From: Chryseobacterium sp.
GTDB lineage: Bacteria; Bacteroidota; Bacteroidia; Flavobacteriales; Weeksellaceae
Assembly (NCBI RefSeq): GCF_008831505.1
Contig: NZ_CP044507.1
Span: forward strand, 1 to 64,000
Direction of reading: 5' to 3'
Length of the DNA stretch: 64,000 bases
Part shown: piece after piece, positions 51,377-61,007 of the stretch
Layout: each line of letters begins with the position of its first letter
Numbering within the stretch: the first letter of the stretch is position 1
Notes under the pieces: model-generated
What the model was told of the DNA's origin: nothing
Seen by the model: only the letters and a program-made list of their open reading frames with translations
The model's database searches: none
Made by a program: the position numbers and the translations under genes

Positions 51377-52750
51377 ATGATTAGTTGGAAAAAGCATTAC
51401 AAAAAAGGGTTGATAGCAATAATGCTGTTGCTTTCGACCGGTGCTTCTGTTTATGCGCAGGGCGATGCCAAAAAGGGTGAAGAGCTCTTCAAGGCAAACT
51501 GTACCGCCTGTCACGCTTTGGATAAGCAAATGGTAGGCCCCGCACTGGGCGGAGTGGTGGACAGGTTAAAGACCGAGCAGAATCTGGATACAGACTGGCT
51601 TCATAAATGGATAAAGGATAATGCTTCACTGCGTGCTTCCGGCGACAAATATGCAAATGAGGTCTACGAGAAATTTAACAAGACCGAAATGCTTCCTTTT
51701 CCTAATCTTAGCGATCAGGATATAGATGACATTCTGGAATATACCACCAATCCACCTGCGCCGGCTCCTGCAACAACAGCGGCTGGTGATGGTGCTGCTT
51801 CCGACCAGAATTCCGCTGCAATGCTTGAGGCGGCTCAGGCGCAAAAAACCAATTCTACAATTATTCTTGTTTCACTGATAGCCATCTGTGGTCTGCTGGT
51901 TTGGCTTCTCCTTAAGCTCAGACAGTTGGTTAAGCTTCAGCAAACTGAAGAACTTGCCGGTCTTAATACCTCCAGAAGTATGTCTTTCGGCGCGCTTTAC
52001 GAGAAATACAGCTATGTAGGTAAGGCGCTTTTGGGTCTTCTGGCTCTCTTTGCTTTCTACGGTATCTGGAACTGGTTAATGTGGATTGGTGTTTACAAGG
52101 GATACAAACCGGAACAGCCTATCTACTTCTCTCACAAGATTCACGCGGGCGAGAACAAAATTGACTGTCAGCTTTGTCACTCTTCAGCAAAATACGGTAA
52201 GGTTTCAGAAATTCCTTCAATGAACGTATGTATGAACTGCCACCGTAATATCTCTGAATACAACGGGTCTTACATGGAGCCGGGTAAAGATAAGGCATTC
52301 TATGACGCGGAAATCCAGAAAATATATGCCGCTACCGGTTGGGATCCTGCGACACAGCAGTATACCGGGAAGACGCAGCCTGTAGAATGGGTAAGAATTC
52401 ACAACATGCCGGATTTCGTGTACTTTAACCATGCACAGCACGTTGTTGCCGGCGAGCAGGCAATCATAAGCTCACACAACAAGAAAAATCCGGACAATAA
52501 GATCGATGTTGTCTGTAAAGCATGTCACGGTGCGGTTGATACGATGAACGTAGTTCAGATGGCCAATGACTTTACAATGGGTTGGTGTATAGACTGTCAC
52601 AGGACGACTGAAGTAGATATGGGCAATTCTTACAATAAGGAGTATTTCCAGAGTCTGCATGATAAGCTGAAGAAGCAGTATCCTAAGAAAGAAGGAAAGA
52701 TTACTGTGGACGCGATCGGCGGTCTGGAGTGCGGTAAATGTCATTATTAA
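51377..52750 (+). CDS. actA: alternative complex III subunit ActA with extra N-terminal cytochrome c domain
   Basis: 457 residues. Signal peptide/anchor (1-28), then a class I cytochrome c domain with CTACH at 42-46, a low-complexity Pro/Ala linker, a membrane segment at about 158-178, a second near 210-230, and a multiheme domain with five CxxCH motifs (CQLCH, CMNCH, CKACH, CIDCH, CGKCH). ActA is the pentaheme cytochrome of the quinol:cytochrome c oxidoreductase that replaces the bc1 complex in Bacteroidota. The additional N-terminal monoheme domain gives six haem sites in all. First of six tightly spaced genes. Confidence 0.9.
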   Translation: MISWKKHYKKGLIAIMLLLSTGASVYAQGDAKKGEELFKANCTACHALDKQMVGPALGGVVDRLKTEQNLDTDWLHKWIKDNASLRASGDKYANEVYEKFNKTEMLPFPNLSDQDIDDILEYTTNPPAPAPATTAAGDGAASDQNSAAMLEAAQAQKTNSTIILVSLIAICGLLVWLLLKLRQLVKLQQTEELAGLNTSRSMSFGALYEKYSYVGKALLGLLALFAFYGIWNWLMWIGVYKGYKPEQPIYFSHKIHAGENKIDCQLCHSSAKYGKVSEIPSMNVCMNCHRNISEYNGSYMEPGKDKAFYDAEIQKIYAATGWDPATQQYTGKTQPVEWVRIHNMPDFVYFNHAQHVVAGEQAIISSHNKKNPDNKIDVVCKACHGAVDTMNVVQMANDFTMGWCIDCHRTTEVDMGNSYNKEYFQSLHDKLKKQYPKKEGKITVDAIGGLECGKCHY

Positions 52751-52772
52751 TAACTAAAAATTAGAAGTATCA

Positions 52773-55700
52773 ATGGCTTCAAATAAAATACAATTCAGAA
52801 GTATTCACGAACTTAAAGACCCGGCTTTAAACGGTAAGCTGGCTCAGAAAGAGTTTCAGAATGAAATTCCTGTTGATGAAATTCTTGGGGATGACCAGTT
52901 GCTGAAAAGTGACAGCGGTACCTCCAGAAGGGACTTCCTGAAGCTTTTAGGCTTCTCCACCGCGGCGGTTACTTTGGCTGCCTGTGAAGCACCGGTTATA
53001 AAGTCAATTCCTTATGTAGTAAAGCCGCACAGTATTGTACCCGGTGTACCTAACTACTATGCGTCCACTTATTTTGACGGTTTCGATGTTGCAAGTGTTC
53101 TTGTAAAGACCAGAGAAGGGCGCCCTATCAAGATTGAACCTAATCCTGCGGCAGGAGCAATGGGTATTACCAGTGCCAGAACTCAGGCAAGTATCCTTTC
53201 TCTTTATGACAATGATAAAGTGAAGCAGCCTAAACTGAACGGTAAGGATGAAACTTTTGACAAAGTGGATGATTTCGTTCTGAACGCACTTACTCAAGCA
53301 CAGGGTGCTGGCAAGAGAATTGTAGTTTTATCACATTCTTTCCCTTCGCCAACATTCAAGAAGCTTTTCTCTGAATTTAAGACAAAATATCCAACGGCCG
53401 AGCTCGTAACTTATGATGCTTATCCGTACGGTGCATCTCTTGATGCAGCTCAGGAGGTTTTCGGACAGAGAGCACTTCCTGTTTATGACCTTTCAGCCAC
53501 TCAGTTGGTGGTATCTTTCCAGGCAGACTTCCTTGGAGATTACAACGGCGGAGGTCTGGAAACTACCTATGCAGCGGCCAGAAAGCCGGGCGCGAATATG
53601 CTGAAACATATTCAGGTAGAATCCAATATGTCGCTTTCCGGAGCAAATTCCGATGAAAGGATTCCAATGAAGCCAAGTGAAGTTAACCAGACTTTGCTGG
53701 CGGTTTATAACGGACTGAACGGTGGAGGGGTGAATAATCCTGCCGCAGCGAAAATCGTTAAGGAACTGCAGGCTAAAGGTAGCAGCGCTGTTGTATTTGC
53801 TGACGGCTCAAAAGCCGCCCAGGTACTGGCACACCTTATTAACCAAAAACTTGGCTCTACCGCTTTCACAGGAAAAGCAAACCTGATGAAGGAGTTCGAC
53901 GGCGCAAGATACCAGGAGTTCCTGAACTGGATGAATGCCGGTCAGGTAGGAGTTCTTATCACCAACAACGTAAACCCGATATATTCTTCCAACAAAGGAC
54001 AGGCTTTCAAGGCCGGTCTGGGTAAAGTAAATGCTGTAATTGCGGTCGCTGACAAGAAGAATGAAATGTATAAAGCTGCACACGCAGTAATTCCTGTAGC
54101 CAACTGGCTGGAAAGCTGGGGTGACCTAACGCCGCAATCCGGAGTTTATGCACTTATACAGCCTACAATCCAGAAAATCTATAAATCCAGACAGATTGAA
54201 GAATCTCTGCTGGTTTGGATTAACGGGAAAAACAATACGAACAATAACTATTACGAGTACCTGAAGGCAAACGCCGCCACAATGCTGGGCGGGACAAGCT
54301 TTAACAAGGCTCTGTATAATGGCTTTGCCGCTACTGGCAATGCAGGCGCATCCCTGTCCTACGCAGGTGGGAACGCTGCTCAGGCAGCAACAGAGCTGGC
54401 TAACTTGAAGCCTTCGGACTATGAACTTGTTCTTTACACGAAGACATCAATGGGCGACGGTACCCAGGCCAACAATCCATGGCTGCAGGAACTTCCGGAC
54501 CCTATTACCAGACTTGCCTGGGATAATTACCTGACCGTTTCTCCGGACGATGCCAAGAAACTTGGACTGGAAAACGACCTGAATGCCAGAATGCAGCTGG
54601 ATGGTTCCAGAGTAAACCTTACGGTAAACGGTGTAACTCTGAAAGATGTGCCCGTATTCATTCAGCCGGGACAGGCTGACGGTTCTTTCGGACTTGCTTT
54701 GGGTTACGGCAAAAGTAATTCAGGTAAGATCGCCGAGACAGGTGTGAACGCTTACCCTCTTTTCGATGGTTCCAACCTCACGCTTTCAAACGCTAAGATT
54801 GAAAAAGTCAGCGGTATGCACGAGTTTGCAGGTATGCAGCTTCAGAATACATTAATGGGCCGTTATGAAATCGCAAGAGAAGTATCTCTGGAAGATTTTA
54901 TAAATGTACCTTTTGACGATAAGCTTAAAGGATGGAATAAGCCTTTGGAGTATCACACACTTACAGAATCTGCTCCTGCCGGTAAGATTACTTTGTGGGA
55001 TGAACATGATGATACAGACGGTCCTCACTTTAACCTTTCTGTAGACCTGAACGCTTGTACGGGCTGTGGTGCATGTATCATTGCCTGCCAGGCAGAGAAC
55101 AATGTTCCTGTAGTTGGTAAGGAGGAGATCAGAATGTCGCGTGATATGTACTGGTTAAGAATTGACCGTTATTATTCAGCAAAAGAAAAGATCCATACCA
55201 AGGAGCAGGTTGAAAGAGGCCTTAATGTTCCGCAAGTATATGATATCCTGATAGAGCCGGCTAAGAATCCGGACGTTATCTTCCAGCCGGTGATGTGTCA
55301 GCACTGTAATCATGCACCGTGCGAAACTGTTTGTCCGGTGGCTGCAACTTCTCACGGGAAGCAGGGTCAGAACCAAATGGCCTATAACAGATGTATCGGT
55401 ACAAGATACTGCGCGAACAACTGTCCGTATAAAGTAAGAAGATTCAACTGGTTTACCTATAACCTGAACGATAAATTCGACTTTAATCAGAACAACGATT
55501 TAGGAAGAATGGTTCTGAACCCAGATGTCGTTGTAAGGACCAGAGGGGTAATGGAAAAATGCTCTATGTGTATCCAGATGACTCAGAACACTATTCTTGA
55601 AGCCAAGAAAGAAGGCAGAAGAGTGGCAGACGGGGAATTCCAGACAGCTTGCTCGCAGGCGTGCGGAACCGGTGCTATGAAGTTTGGTGACATGAATGAT

Positions 55701-55829
55701 AAAAAATCAGAAGTTAGGAAACTGTACAGCAGTAACAGAAGATATACGCTTCTGGAGGAAATCGGTACGAAGCCTAATGTGTTTTATCATACCAAAGTTA
55801 GAAACAGAAGAGAAGATAATAAAGTATAA
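52773..55829 (+). CDS. actB: alternative complex III subunit ActB (molybdopterin-like / Fe-S protein)
   Basis: 1018 residues. A twin-arginine-type motif SRRDFLKLLG near residue 50 precedes a hydrophobic stretch with a lipobox-like AAC. The first 700 residues are a molybdopterin-oxidoreductase fold without a pterin-binding signature that I can see, as is known for ActB. The C-terminal third has four ferredoxin-type Cys groups: CTGCGACIIAC near 760, CQHCNHAPCETVC, CIGTRYCANNC and CSMCIQM. Electron wiring unit of complex III. Confidence 0.92.
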   Translation: MASNKIQFRSIHELKDPALNGKLAQKEFQNEIPVDEILGDDQLLKSDSGTSRRDFLKLLGFSTAAVTLAACEAPVIKSIPYVVKPHSIVPGVPNYYASTYFDGFDVASVLVKTREGRPIKIEPNPAAGAMGITSARTQASILSLYDNDKVKQPKLNGKDETFDKVDDFVLNALTQAQGAGKRIVVLSHSFPSPTFKKLFSEFKTKYPTAELVTYDAYPYGASLDAAQEVFGQRALPVYDLSATQLVVSFQADFLGDYNGGGLETTYAAARKPGANMLKHIQVESNMSLSGANSDERIPMKPSEVNQTLLAVYNGLNGGGVNNPAAAKIVKELQAKGSSAVVFADGSKAAQVLAHLINQKLGSTAFTGKANLMKEFDGARYQEFLNWMNAGQVGVLITNNVNPIYSSNKGQAFKAGLGKVNAVIAVADKKNEMYKAAHAVIPVANWLESWGDLTPQSGVYALIQPTIQKIYKSRQIEESLLVWINGKNNTNNNYYEYLKANAATMLGGTSFNKALYNGFAATGNAGASLSYAGGNAAQAATELANLKPSDYELVLYTKTSMGDGTQANNPWLQELPDPITRLAWDNYLTVSPDDAKKLGLENDLNARMQLDGSRVNLTVNGVTLKDVPVFIQPGQADGSFGLALGYGKSNSGKIAETGVNAYPLFDGSNLTLSNAKIEKVSGMHEFAGMQLQNTLMGRYEIAREVSLEDFINVPFDDKLKGWNKPLEYHTLTESAPAGKITLWDEHDDTDGPHFNLSVDLNACTGCGACIIACQAENNVPVVGKEEIRMSRDMYWLRIDRYYSAKEKIHTKEQVERGLNVPQVYDILIEPAKNPDVIFQPVMCQHCNHAPCETVCPVAATSHGKQGQNQMAYNRCIGTRYCANNCPYKVRRFNWFTYNLNDKFDFNQNNDLGRMVLNPDVVVRTRGVMEKCSMCIQMTQNTILEAKKEGRRVADGEFQTACSQACGTGAMKFGDMNDKKSEVRKLYSSNRRYTLLEEIGTKPNVFYHTKVRNRREDNKV

Positions 55830-55847
55830 ATAATAATAAGGTAACAA

Positions 55848-57242
55848 ATGTCACATTACGAAGCCCCGATCCGGGAACCTTTAATTATTGGTCACAAAAC
55901 CTATCACGATATCACCGAAGATATCGCCAGACCCATCGAGGAAAGAGCCGGTAAACTGTGGTGGATTTCTTTCTACGCAGCTCTTGCACTTTTCATTTAC
56001 GGCTTCGGCTGTATTGCCTATACCATCGGTACTGGTATCGGTGCCTGGGGCCTTAACAGAACCATCAACTGGGGTTGGGATATTACCAACTTCGTATGGT
56101 GGGTAGGTATTGGTCACGCAGGAACACTTATCTCCGCTGTACTTTTACTGTTCAGACAGAGATGGAGAATGTCCGTTAACCGTTCTGCCGAGGCCATGAC
56201 CATCTTCGCGGTTGTTCAGGCGGCTATTTTCCCTGTAATCCACATGGGTAGAGTTTGGGTAGGTTACTGGGTATTCCCGATTCCTAACCAATACGGATCG
56301 CTTTGGACCAACTTTAACTCTCCTCTGTTCTGGGACGTATTTGCAATCTCCACTTATTTCTCTGTATCTACCGTATTTTGGTTCATGGGTCTTATCCCGG
56401 ATTTTGCAATGATCAGAGACCGTGCAAAAACGCCGTGGACGAAGAAGATATACACCTTCCTGGCCTTCGGCTGGGGTGGTAAAGCCAAACACTGGCAAAG
56501 ATTTGAAGAACTTTCACTTGTTCTTGCTGGTCTGGCAACGCCACTTGTATTCTCGGTACACACCACAGTATCCTTTGACTTTGCTACGTCGGTAATCAAA
56601 GGATGGCACTCCACCATTTATCCGCCTTACTTCGTAGCAGGTGCAATCTTCTCCGGATTTGCAATGGTACAGACTCTTCTGTTAGTTGCCAGAAAAGTAT
56701 GTGACCTGGAGGATTATATCACGATGTACCATATTGAGATCATGAACATCGTAATCATTGTAACGGGTGGTATGGTAACCGTAGCTTATGCATGTGAATA
56801 TTTCATCGCATGGTACTCCGGAAGCCGTTATGAGGATTTTGCATACCTGACTCCGGGTGCCGCTACAGGTCCGTACTGGTGGGCATTCTGGTCACTGATT
56901 ATCTGTAACCTCGTTGTACCTGCACTGTTCTGGTTTAAGAAAGTAAGAACGAATATCATCGCAACATTCATCATTGCCCTTATCATTAACATCGGTATGT
57001 GGTTTGAACGTTTCGACATTATCGTTATCAACCTGTCACGCGATTATCTACCAAGCAGCTGGACCATGTTTAAGCCGTCCATCATAGACGTTGGTGTATT
57101 CCTTGGAACCATCGGATTCTTTTCCGTACTCTTCCTGCTGTATGCACGTACATTCCCTGTAATCGCACAGGCTGAATTGAAATCTATTCTGAAAATTTCA
57201 GGTGAAACCTATAAAGCAAAAGAAGGAGATGAGCACCACTAA
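55848..57242 (+). CDS. actC: alternative complex III subunit ActC (NrfD/PsrC-like quinol-binding membrane protein)
   Basis: 464 residues with about ten membrane helices. The helices carry the NrfD-like pattern, for example FVWWVGIGHAGTLISAVLLL (conserved His in the second helix) and VSFDFATSVIKGWHSTIYPPYFVAGA. It binds quinol in the inner membrane. It lies 18 bases after actB, and its stop overlaps the actD start by 14 bases. Confidence 0.93.
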   Translation: MSHYEAPIREPLIIGHKTYHDITEDIARPIEERAGKLWWISFYAALALFIYGFGCIAYTIGTGIGAWGLNRTINWGWDITNFVWWVGIGHAGTLISAVLLLFRQRWRMSVNRSAEAMTIFAVVQAAIFPVIHMGRVWVGYWVFPIPNQYGSLWTNFNSPLFWDVFAISTYFSVSTVFWFMGLIPDFAMIRDRAKTPWTKKIYTFLAFGWGGKAKHWQRFEELSLVLAGLATPLVFSVHTTVSFDFATSVIKGWHSTIYPPYFVAGAIFSGFAMVQTLLLVARKVCDLEDYITMYHIEIMNIVIIVTGGMVTVAYACEYFIAWYSGSRYEDFAYLTPGAATGPYWWAFWSLIICNLVVPALFWFKKVRTNIIATFIIALIINIGMWFERFDIIVINLSRDYLPSSWTMFKPSIIDVGVFLGTIGFFSVLFLLYARTFPVIAQAELKSILKISGETYKAKEGDEHH

Positions 57243-57750
57243 AATAATTTACGGCCTGTATGCCGACGATGATGAACTGATGGATGGCGTTAGGACTTTC
57301 AGAGACAAAGGAATTGCCATCAACGAAGTTTACACCCCATTTCCTGTACACGGACTGGACAAAGCACTTGGTTTAAAGAAAACCCGTATTTCCGATGCTG
57401 CATTTATGTATGCTGTTTACGGTGTTACTGTTGCCATTCTTATTTCATGGTACGCTATGAATCATGACTGGCCTATGAATATCGGCGGAAAGCCTTCCTT
57501 CACCTGGTGGGAAAATATGCCGGCGTTTGTTGTACCGATGTTTGAACTTACAGTATTCTGTGCTGCACACATGATGTCGCTTACTTTCCTGATCAGGAAT
57601 AAGATGTATCCCCTGGCACCGCCGCAGAATCCGGATCCGCGTACCACGGATGATAAGTTCATGATGGAGTTCCTTACAGATGATGTAGAGACTGTGAAAC
57701 AGATCCTGATTGACACAGGAGCTGAGGAAATAACTGTAAAAGATGCGTAA
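57229..57750 (+). CDS. actD: alternative complex III subunit ActD (DUF3341)
   Basis: 173 residues from ATG 57229 (MSTTKIIYGLYADDD); the in-frame start 27 bases upstream lies deeper in actC and is less likely. DUF3341 pattern: the N-terminal soluble domain with VYTPFPVHGLDKALG, then two membrane helices (about 64-82 and 100-122). Small membrane subunit of the complex. Overlaps actE by 8 bases. Confidence 0.92.
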   Translation: MSTTKIIYGLYADDDELMDGVRTFRDKGIAINEVYTPFPVHGLDKALGLKKTRISDAAFMYAVYGVTVAILISWYAMNHDWPMNIGGKPSFTWWENMPAFVVPMFELTVFCAAHMMSLTFLIRNKMYPLAPPQNPDPRTTDDKFMMEFLTDDVETVKQILIDTGAEEITVKDA

Positions 57751-58435
57751 AATGAAACAGAATATATTCAAAATAACTGCAGCTTTGGCAATTACTACGG
57801 TGATGCTTAATTCCTGTGGTCCCAAGGATAATCCGCCATTGGTTTATTTTCCGGATATGTATTTCCCGGTAGCCTACGACCCGCTTATGAAAGCGGAGGA
57901 TGCTTATTCTGACCATGAAAATGAAATTCCTGCTTTCGTTAAGAACGGCGGTGCTACAGGAATGATTCCGGTAGACGGCACAGTAATGCAGAATAAAGAC
58001 GGAATTGCAGAATCTAATTCTGCCGCAGCAATGACGCCGGACCAGTACAATGCCGGTTATGCAGAGTCAAAAGGTATTACAGCTTCCCCACTTAAAGCTG
58101 CAGGTCAGAAGAAAGACCTTGAACGAGGTAAAGTACTTTATGACCGTACCTGTGCGGCATGTCATGGTACTGCCGGTGACGGACAGGGACCCATCGTACA
58201 GAGCGGTGCCTACAGTGGCGTACCTAAATATGCAGACCGCGAGATTTCCGTCGGTTCGGTTCATTATGTAATTATGCACGGAAGAAACGCTATGGGATCC
58301 TACGCAGGCCAGCTTAACGCAGGCGACCGCTGGAGAGTGGCCATGTACGTTATGAATGCTTTTAAAGGTGGTATGTCTTCGCCTACTACAGCCTCCGCTG
58401 CCGCAGCAACAACAGATTCTACCGCAACACAATAA
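57743..58435 (+). CDS. actE: alternative complex III subunit ActE (monohaem cytochrome c lipoprotein)
   Basis: 230 residues (or 227 from the ATG at 57752). Lipobox LNSC near residue 25, Pro/Met-rich region (FPDMYFPVAYDPL), a single haem motif CAACH near residue 136 and the axial Met in the C-terminal part (MGSYAGQL area). Low-complexity Ala/Thr tail. Anchored on the outer face of the inner membrane, it accepts electrons within the complex. Overlaps actD by 8 bases (ATGCGTAA). Confidence 0.9.
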   Translation: MRKMKQNIFKITAALAITTVMLNSCGPKDNPPLVYFPDMYFPVAYDPLMKAEDAYSDHENEIPAFVKNGGATGMIPVDGTVMQNKDGIAESNSAAAMTPDQYNAGYAESKGITASPLKAAGQKKDLERGKVLYDRTCAACHGTAGDGQGPIVQSGAYSGVPKYADREISVGSVHYVIMHGRNAMGSYAGQLNAGDRWRVAMYVMNAFKGGMSSPTTASAAAATTDSTATQ

Positions 58436-58449
58436 TAAAAAGAATTAAA

Positions 58450-59784
58450 ATGTATAGTTTTTCGCCTAAATTAAAATTAGTTTCTATTATACTCCTCGTT
58501 GCCGGTTTGGTTCTTTTTACCGCGGGATATTTTATGAACCATGGTATGGATGATACCAGGATAGAACATATGATGGAGGCTGCTATGAGCTCCGGAGAGA
58601 AAGCTCCGTCGCACTCCAGCGAAGTAATGACACCCGCCAAAGATCATGATGGTCATCTTAAGCATGCAAAACATCAGATCCACAACCAGCCGCTTGCTTC
58701 AATACACTTTATTGCGGTGTTCTTTTTCGGAGTTAGCTGTGCGGTAATGTTCTTCTACAGTATTCAGCATGTGGCTCACGCCGGATGGCCAATAATCATT
58801 ACACGTGTTATGGAGGCTATAGGTGGTTACATCCCTTACGGTGGTGCCATTCTGATCATCATCATGCTTCTTAATATCACACACAACGGTCATCTGTTTC
58901 ATTGGATGGATCCTGAACTTACAGATCCTAACTCTGATCAGTTTGACGTAATCCTGTTCGAAAAGAAAAAGTTCCTCAACATTCCCTGGTATGCGTTCCG
59001 TACGATACTGTATGTGGTAGGTGCTTCATTCCTTGCCTGGAAACTCAGACAGATGTCCAGAAAAGTGGATGAAACCAAGTCTCTGAGAGACTATCAGTAC
59101 CTTTACAGATGGGCTGTCGGTTATATCGTATTTTTCGGTTTCGCATCCGCAGCGTGGGCGTGGGACTGGTTAATGTCTATTGACCCGCACTGGTACTCCA
59201 CCATGTATATCTGGTACTCTATGGTATCCTGTCTGTCCAGTGGAATCGCAGTGATCATTATCCTGAGTGTTTATCTGAAGAAAACCGGTTTCCTTCCGCA
59301 GTTCAATGATAACCACCTGCATGACTTGGGAGTATTCCTGTTCGCATCAAGTATGCTTTGGACATATACCTGGTTTGCGCAGTTCATGCTTTACTGGTAT
59401 GCTAACGTACCGGAGGAGGTTAACTACTTCTTTGGCAGGTTCGAGCACTATAAGGAAATTTTCTTGCCGATGCTGATCCCGAACTTCCTGATTCCTCTGT
59501 TGGTAATGGTGAGTTCAAGTATTAAGAGAAACTATAAAGTAGTGACTACAATGGCATTCATTGTACTGTTTGGTCATGCCTGGGACTACTTCAACATGGT
59601 AATGCCCGGTACGATTGGACCATACTGGAGAACTCCGGAACTTTGGATCCTTACCATTGGCGCGGTACTGTTTGTAGTTGGACTGTTTATGTTTGTGGTT
59701 CTCCACACCCTGTCTAAACTCAAACTTATTCCTGAAGGTAACCCTTATCTGCACGAATCCAAGATTTACGAATATCCTTTCTAA
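58450..59784 (+). CDS. actF: alternative complex III subunit ActF (membrane subunit, NrfD-like)
   Basis: 444 residues with about ten membrane helices. Typical segments: FHWMDPELTDPNSDQFD, SAAWAWDWLMSIDPHWYSTMYIWY and WFAQFMLYWYANVPEEVNYF. An N-terminal helix is followed by a soluble His-rich loop (about 40-75). Second NrfD-like subunit of the complex, probably involved in proton movement. Last gene of the operon, 14 bases after actE, closed by a terminator; no cytochrome oxidase genes follow, unlike in many relatives. Confidence 0.92.
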   Translation: MYSFSPKLKLVSIILLVAGLVLFTAGYFMNHGMDDTRIEHMMEAAMSSGEKAPSHSSEVMTPAKDHDGHLKHAKHQIHNQPLASIHFIAVFFFGVSCAVMFFYSIQHVAHAGWPIIITRVMEAIGGYIPYGGAILIIIMLLNITHNGHLFHWMDPELTDPNSDQFDVILFEKKKFLNIPWYAFRTILYVVGASFLAWKLRQMSRKVDETKSLRDYQYLYRWAVGYIVFFGFASAAWAWDWLMSIDPHWYSTMYIWYSMVSCLSSGIAVIIILSVYLKKTGFLPQFNDNHLHDLGVFLFASSMLWTYTWFAQFMLYWYANVPEEVNYFFGRFEHYKEIFLPMLIPNFLIPLLVMVSSSIKRNYKVVTTMAFIVLFGHAWDYFNMVMPGTIGPYWRTPELWILTIGAVLFVVGLFMFVVLHTLSKLKLIPEGNPYLHESKIYEYPF

Positions 59785-59802
59785 AGGAAACTTCAACATA
59801 TC

Positions 59803-59836
59803 AATCCCCGTTAACTTATGTTTTCGGGGATTTTTA
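59803..59836 (+). terminator. terminator of the alternative complex III operon
   Basis: AATCCCCG (59803-59810) pairs perfectly with CGGGGATT (59825-59832) across a 14-base loop, followed by T's. Confidence 0.8.
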
Positions 59837-59934
59837 TTATCTTTTACAGCTTTAAACCCAAATCCTGACCGTTTAAGTATTCAGCATTTGAAGTTGCTTT
59901 TTAAACAGTCTGTTAGATGAAAATAAATTAGACT

Positions 59935-60957
59935 ATGAAAACAAAATTTGTCTCGCTGATACTTTCTTTCGCCGCATCCTTTTTAGTTTCTGCACAAACA
60001 CTGAAACTGGTTTCCGCTACTTCAGGCGAGCCACTAGCTAATGTCAGTTTTTTTTCAGCAAAAGGTGAACTCTTTACAACATCTGATATTGAAGGGATAG
60101 TACAGCGCGAAGCATTATTGCCTGCGCAGGAAACCTATATCCTGATACATGACTCTTATAAAATCGCGACCGTATCTGCAAAGGATCTGGATAGTGGAAC
60201 GCTGAAGTTGAAGGACAGGATAACTGAAATTGCGCCCGTCATTGTAAGTAACAGGAAGGCGAAATACATGACGGTTCGCGGACCCTTCAATGTTTACCTG
60301 ACAGTGAACAAAGAATTTAATGTTTATGCGGATGGAATAGCAACGTATGTTTACGACAGCAATACCAAAAAGGTTAAGGACCTGTATATTGAGCAATACC
60401 GTTCATTCACCAGGAAAAATGAAAAAGAAGACCGGAAGAAAGTCGCTTCTTTGGTATATACCGGTTTTCTGAAGCTTCCGGAACTGGAGCGTGTTGGCAA
60501 AATGCAGGAACAGAAAACCAACCCTAAAAGTAAATATAAAGAGATAAGTAATAACGGGTATACAATGATGCAGTTTAATTCAGCAGGGCTTCAGGATAAG
60601 CCGTTCACCATATTTGGATACAGCTTCTATGATTTTATTTATAACAGCACCGTAAGTTTTACAGAGGGTTCCCTAAATCTGCGCGACTTTACTTCGTACA
60701 CCGAGCAGCTTGATTTTAAACTTAAGCATAAGTCCGAACCGGATTTCCATCAGATGGTTAAGTATGCCACCTTCATCCCGCAGGAAATTGGCTTTACAGA
60801 CAAACCGCAGCCCACCAAAGTGCGTTTGGATCCTACCAAAAGTTACTATAATGAACGTTATTGGGAGGAAACCGGTTTTCCAAATATGCAGCCGGTCTTC
60901 AGCAGCTTCAGTGGCCAGGGACTTAACGAGGGGCCTAACAGCGGCCAGCTAAATTAA
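59935..60957 (+). CDS. exported protein with N-terminal carboxypeptidase-regulatory-like domain
   Basis: 340 residues with signal peptide (MKTKFVSLILSFAASFLVSAQ). Residues about 22-100 look like a CarboxypepD_reg-like beta sandwich (SGEPLANVSFF, FTTSDIEGIVQRE, LKLKDRITEIAPVIVS), as found at the start of TonB-dependent receptors, but no receptor barrel follows. The remaining 240 residues are unrecognised. Probably periplasmic or outer membrane. Confidence 0.7.
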   Translation: MKTKFVSLILSFAASFLVSAQTLKLVSATSGEPLANVSFFSAKGELFTTSDIEGIVQREALLPAQETYILIHDSYKIATVSAKDLDSGTLKLKDRITEIAPVIVSNRKAKYMTVRGPFNVYLTVNKEFNVYADGIATYVYDSNTKKVKDLYIEQYRSFTRKNEKEDRKKVASLVYTGFLKLPELERVGKMQEQKTNPKSKYKEISNNGYTMMQFNSAGLQDKPFTIFGYSFYDFIYNSTVSFTEGSLNLRDFTSYTEQLDFKLKHKSEPDFHQMVKYATFIPQEIGFTDKPQPTKVRLDPTKSYYNERYWEETGFPNMQPVFSSFSGQGLNEGPNSGQLN

Positions 60958-60982
60958 GAGGTGAAGTATGGGCAAAAAAAGG

Positions 60983-60990
60983 TAAATTTG
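60983..60990 (+). promoter_or_regulatory. -7 box of the 61008 lipoprotein gene
   Basis: TAAATTTG, 17 bases before the ATG at 61008. Confidence 0.5.
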
Positions 60991-61007
60991 TATGAAATGA
61001 CCTTTCT

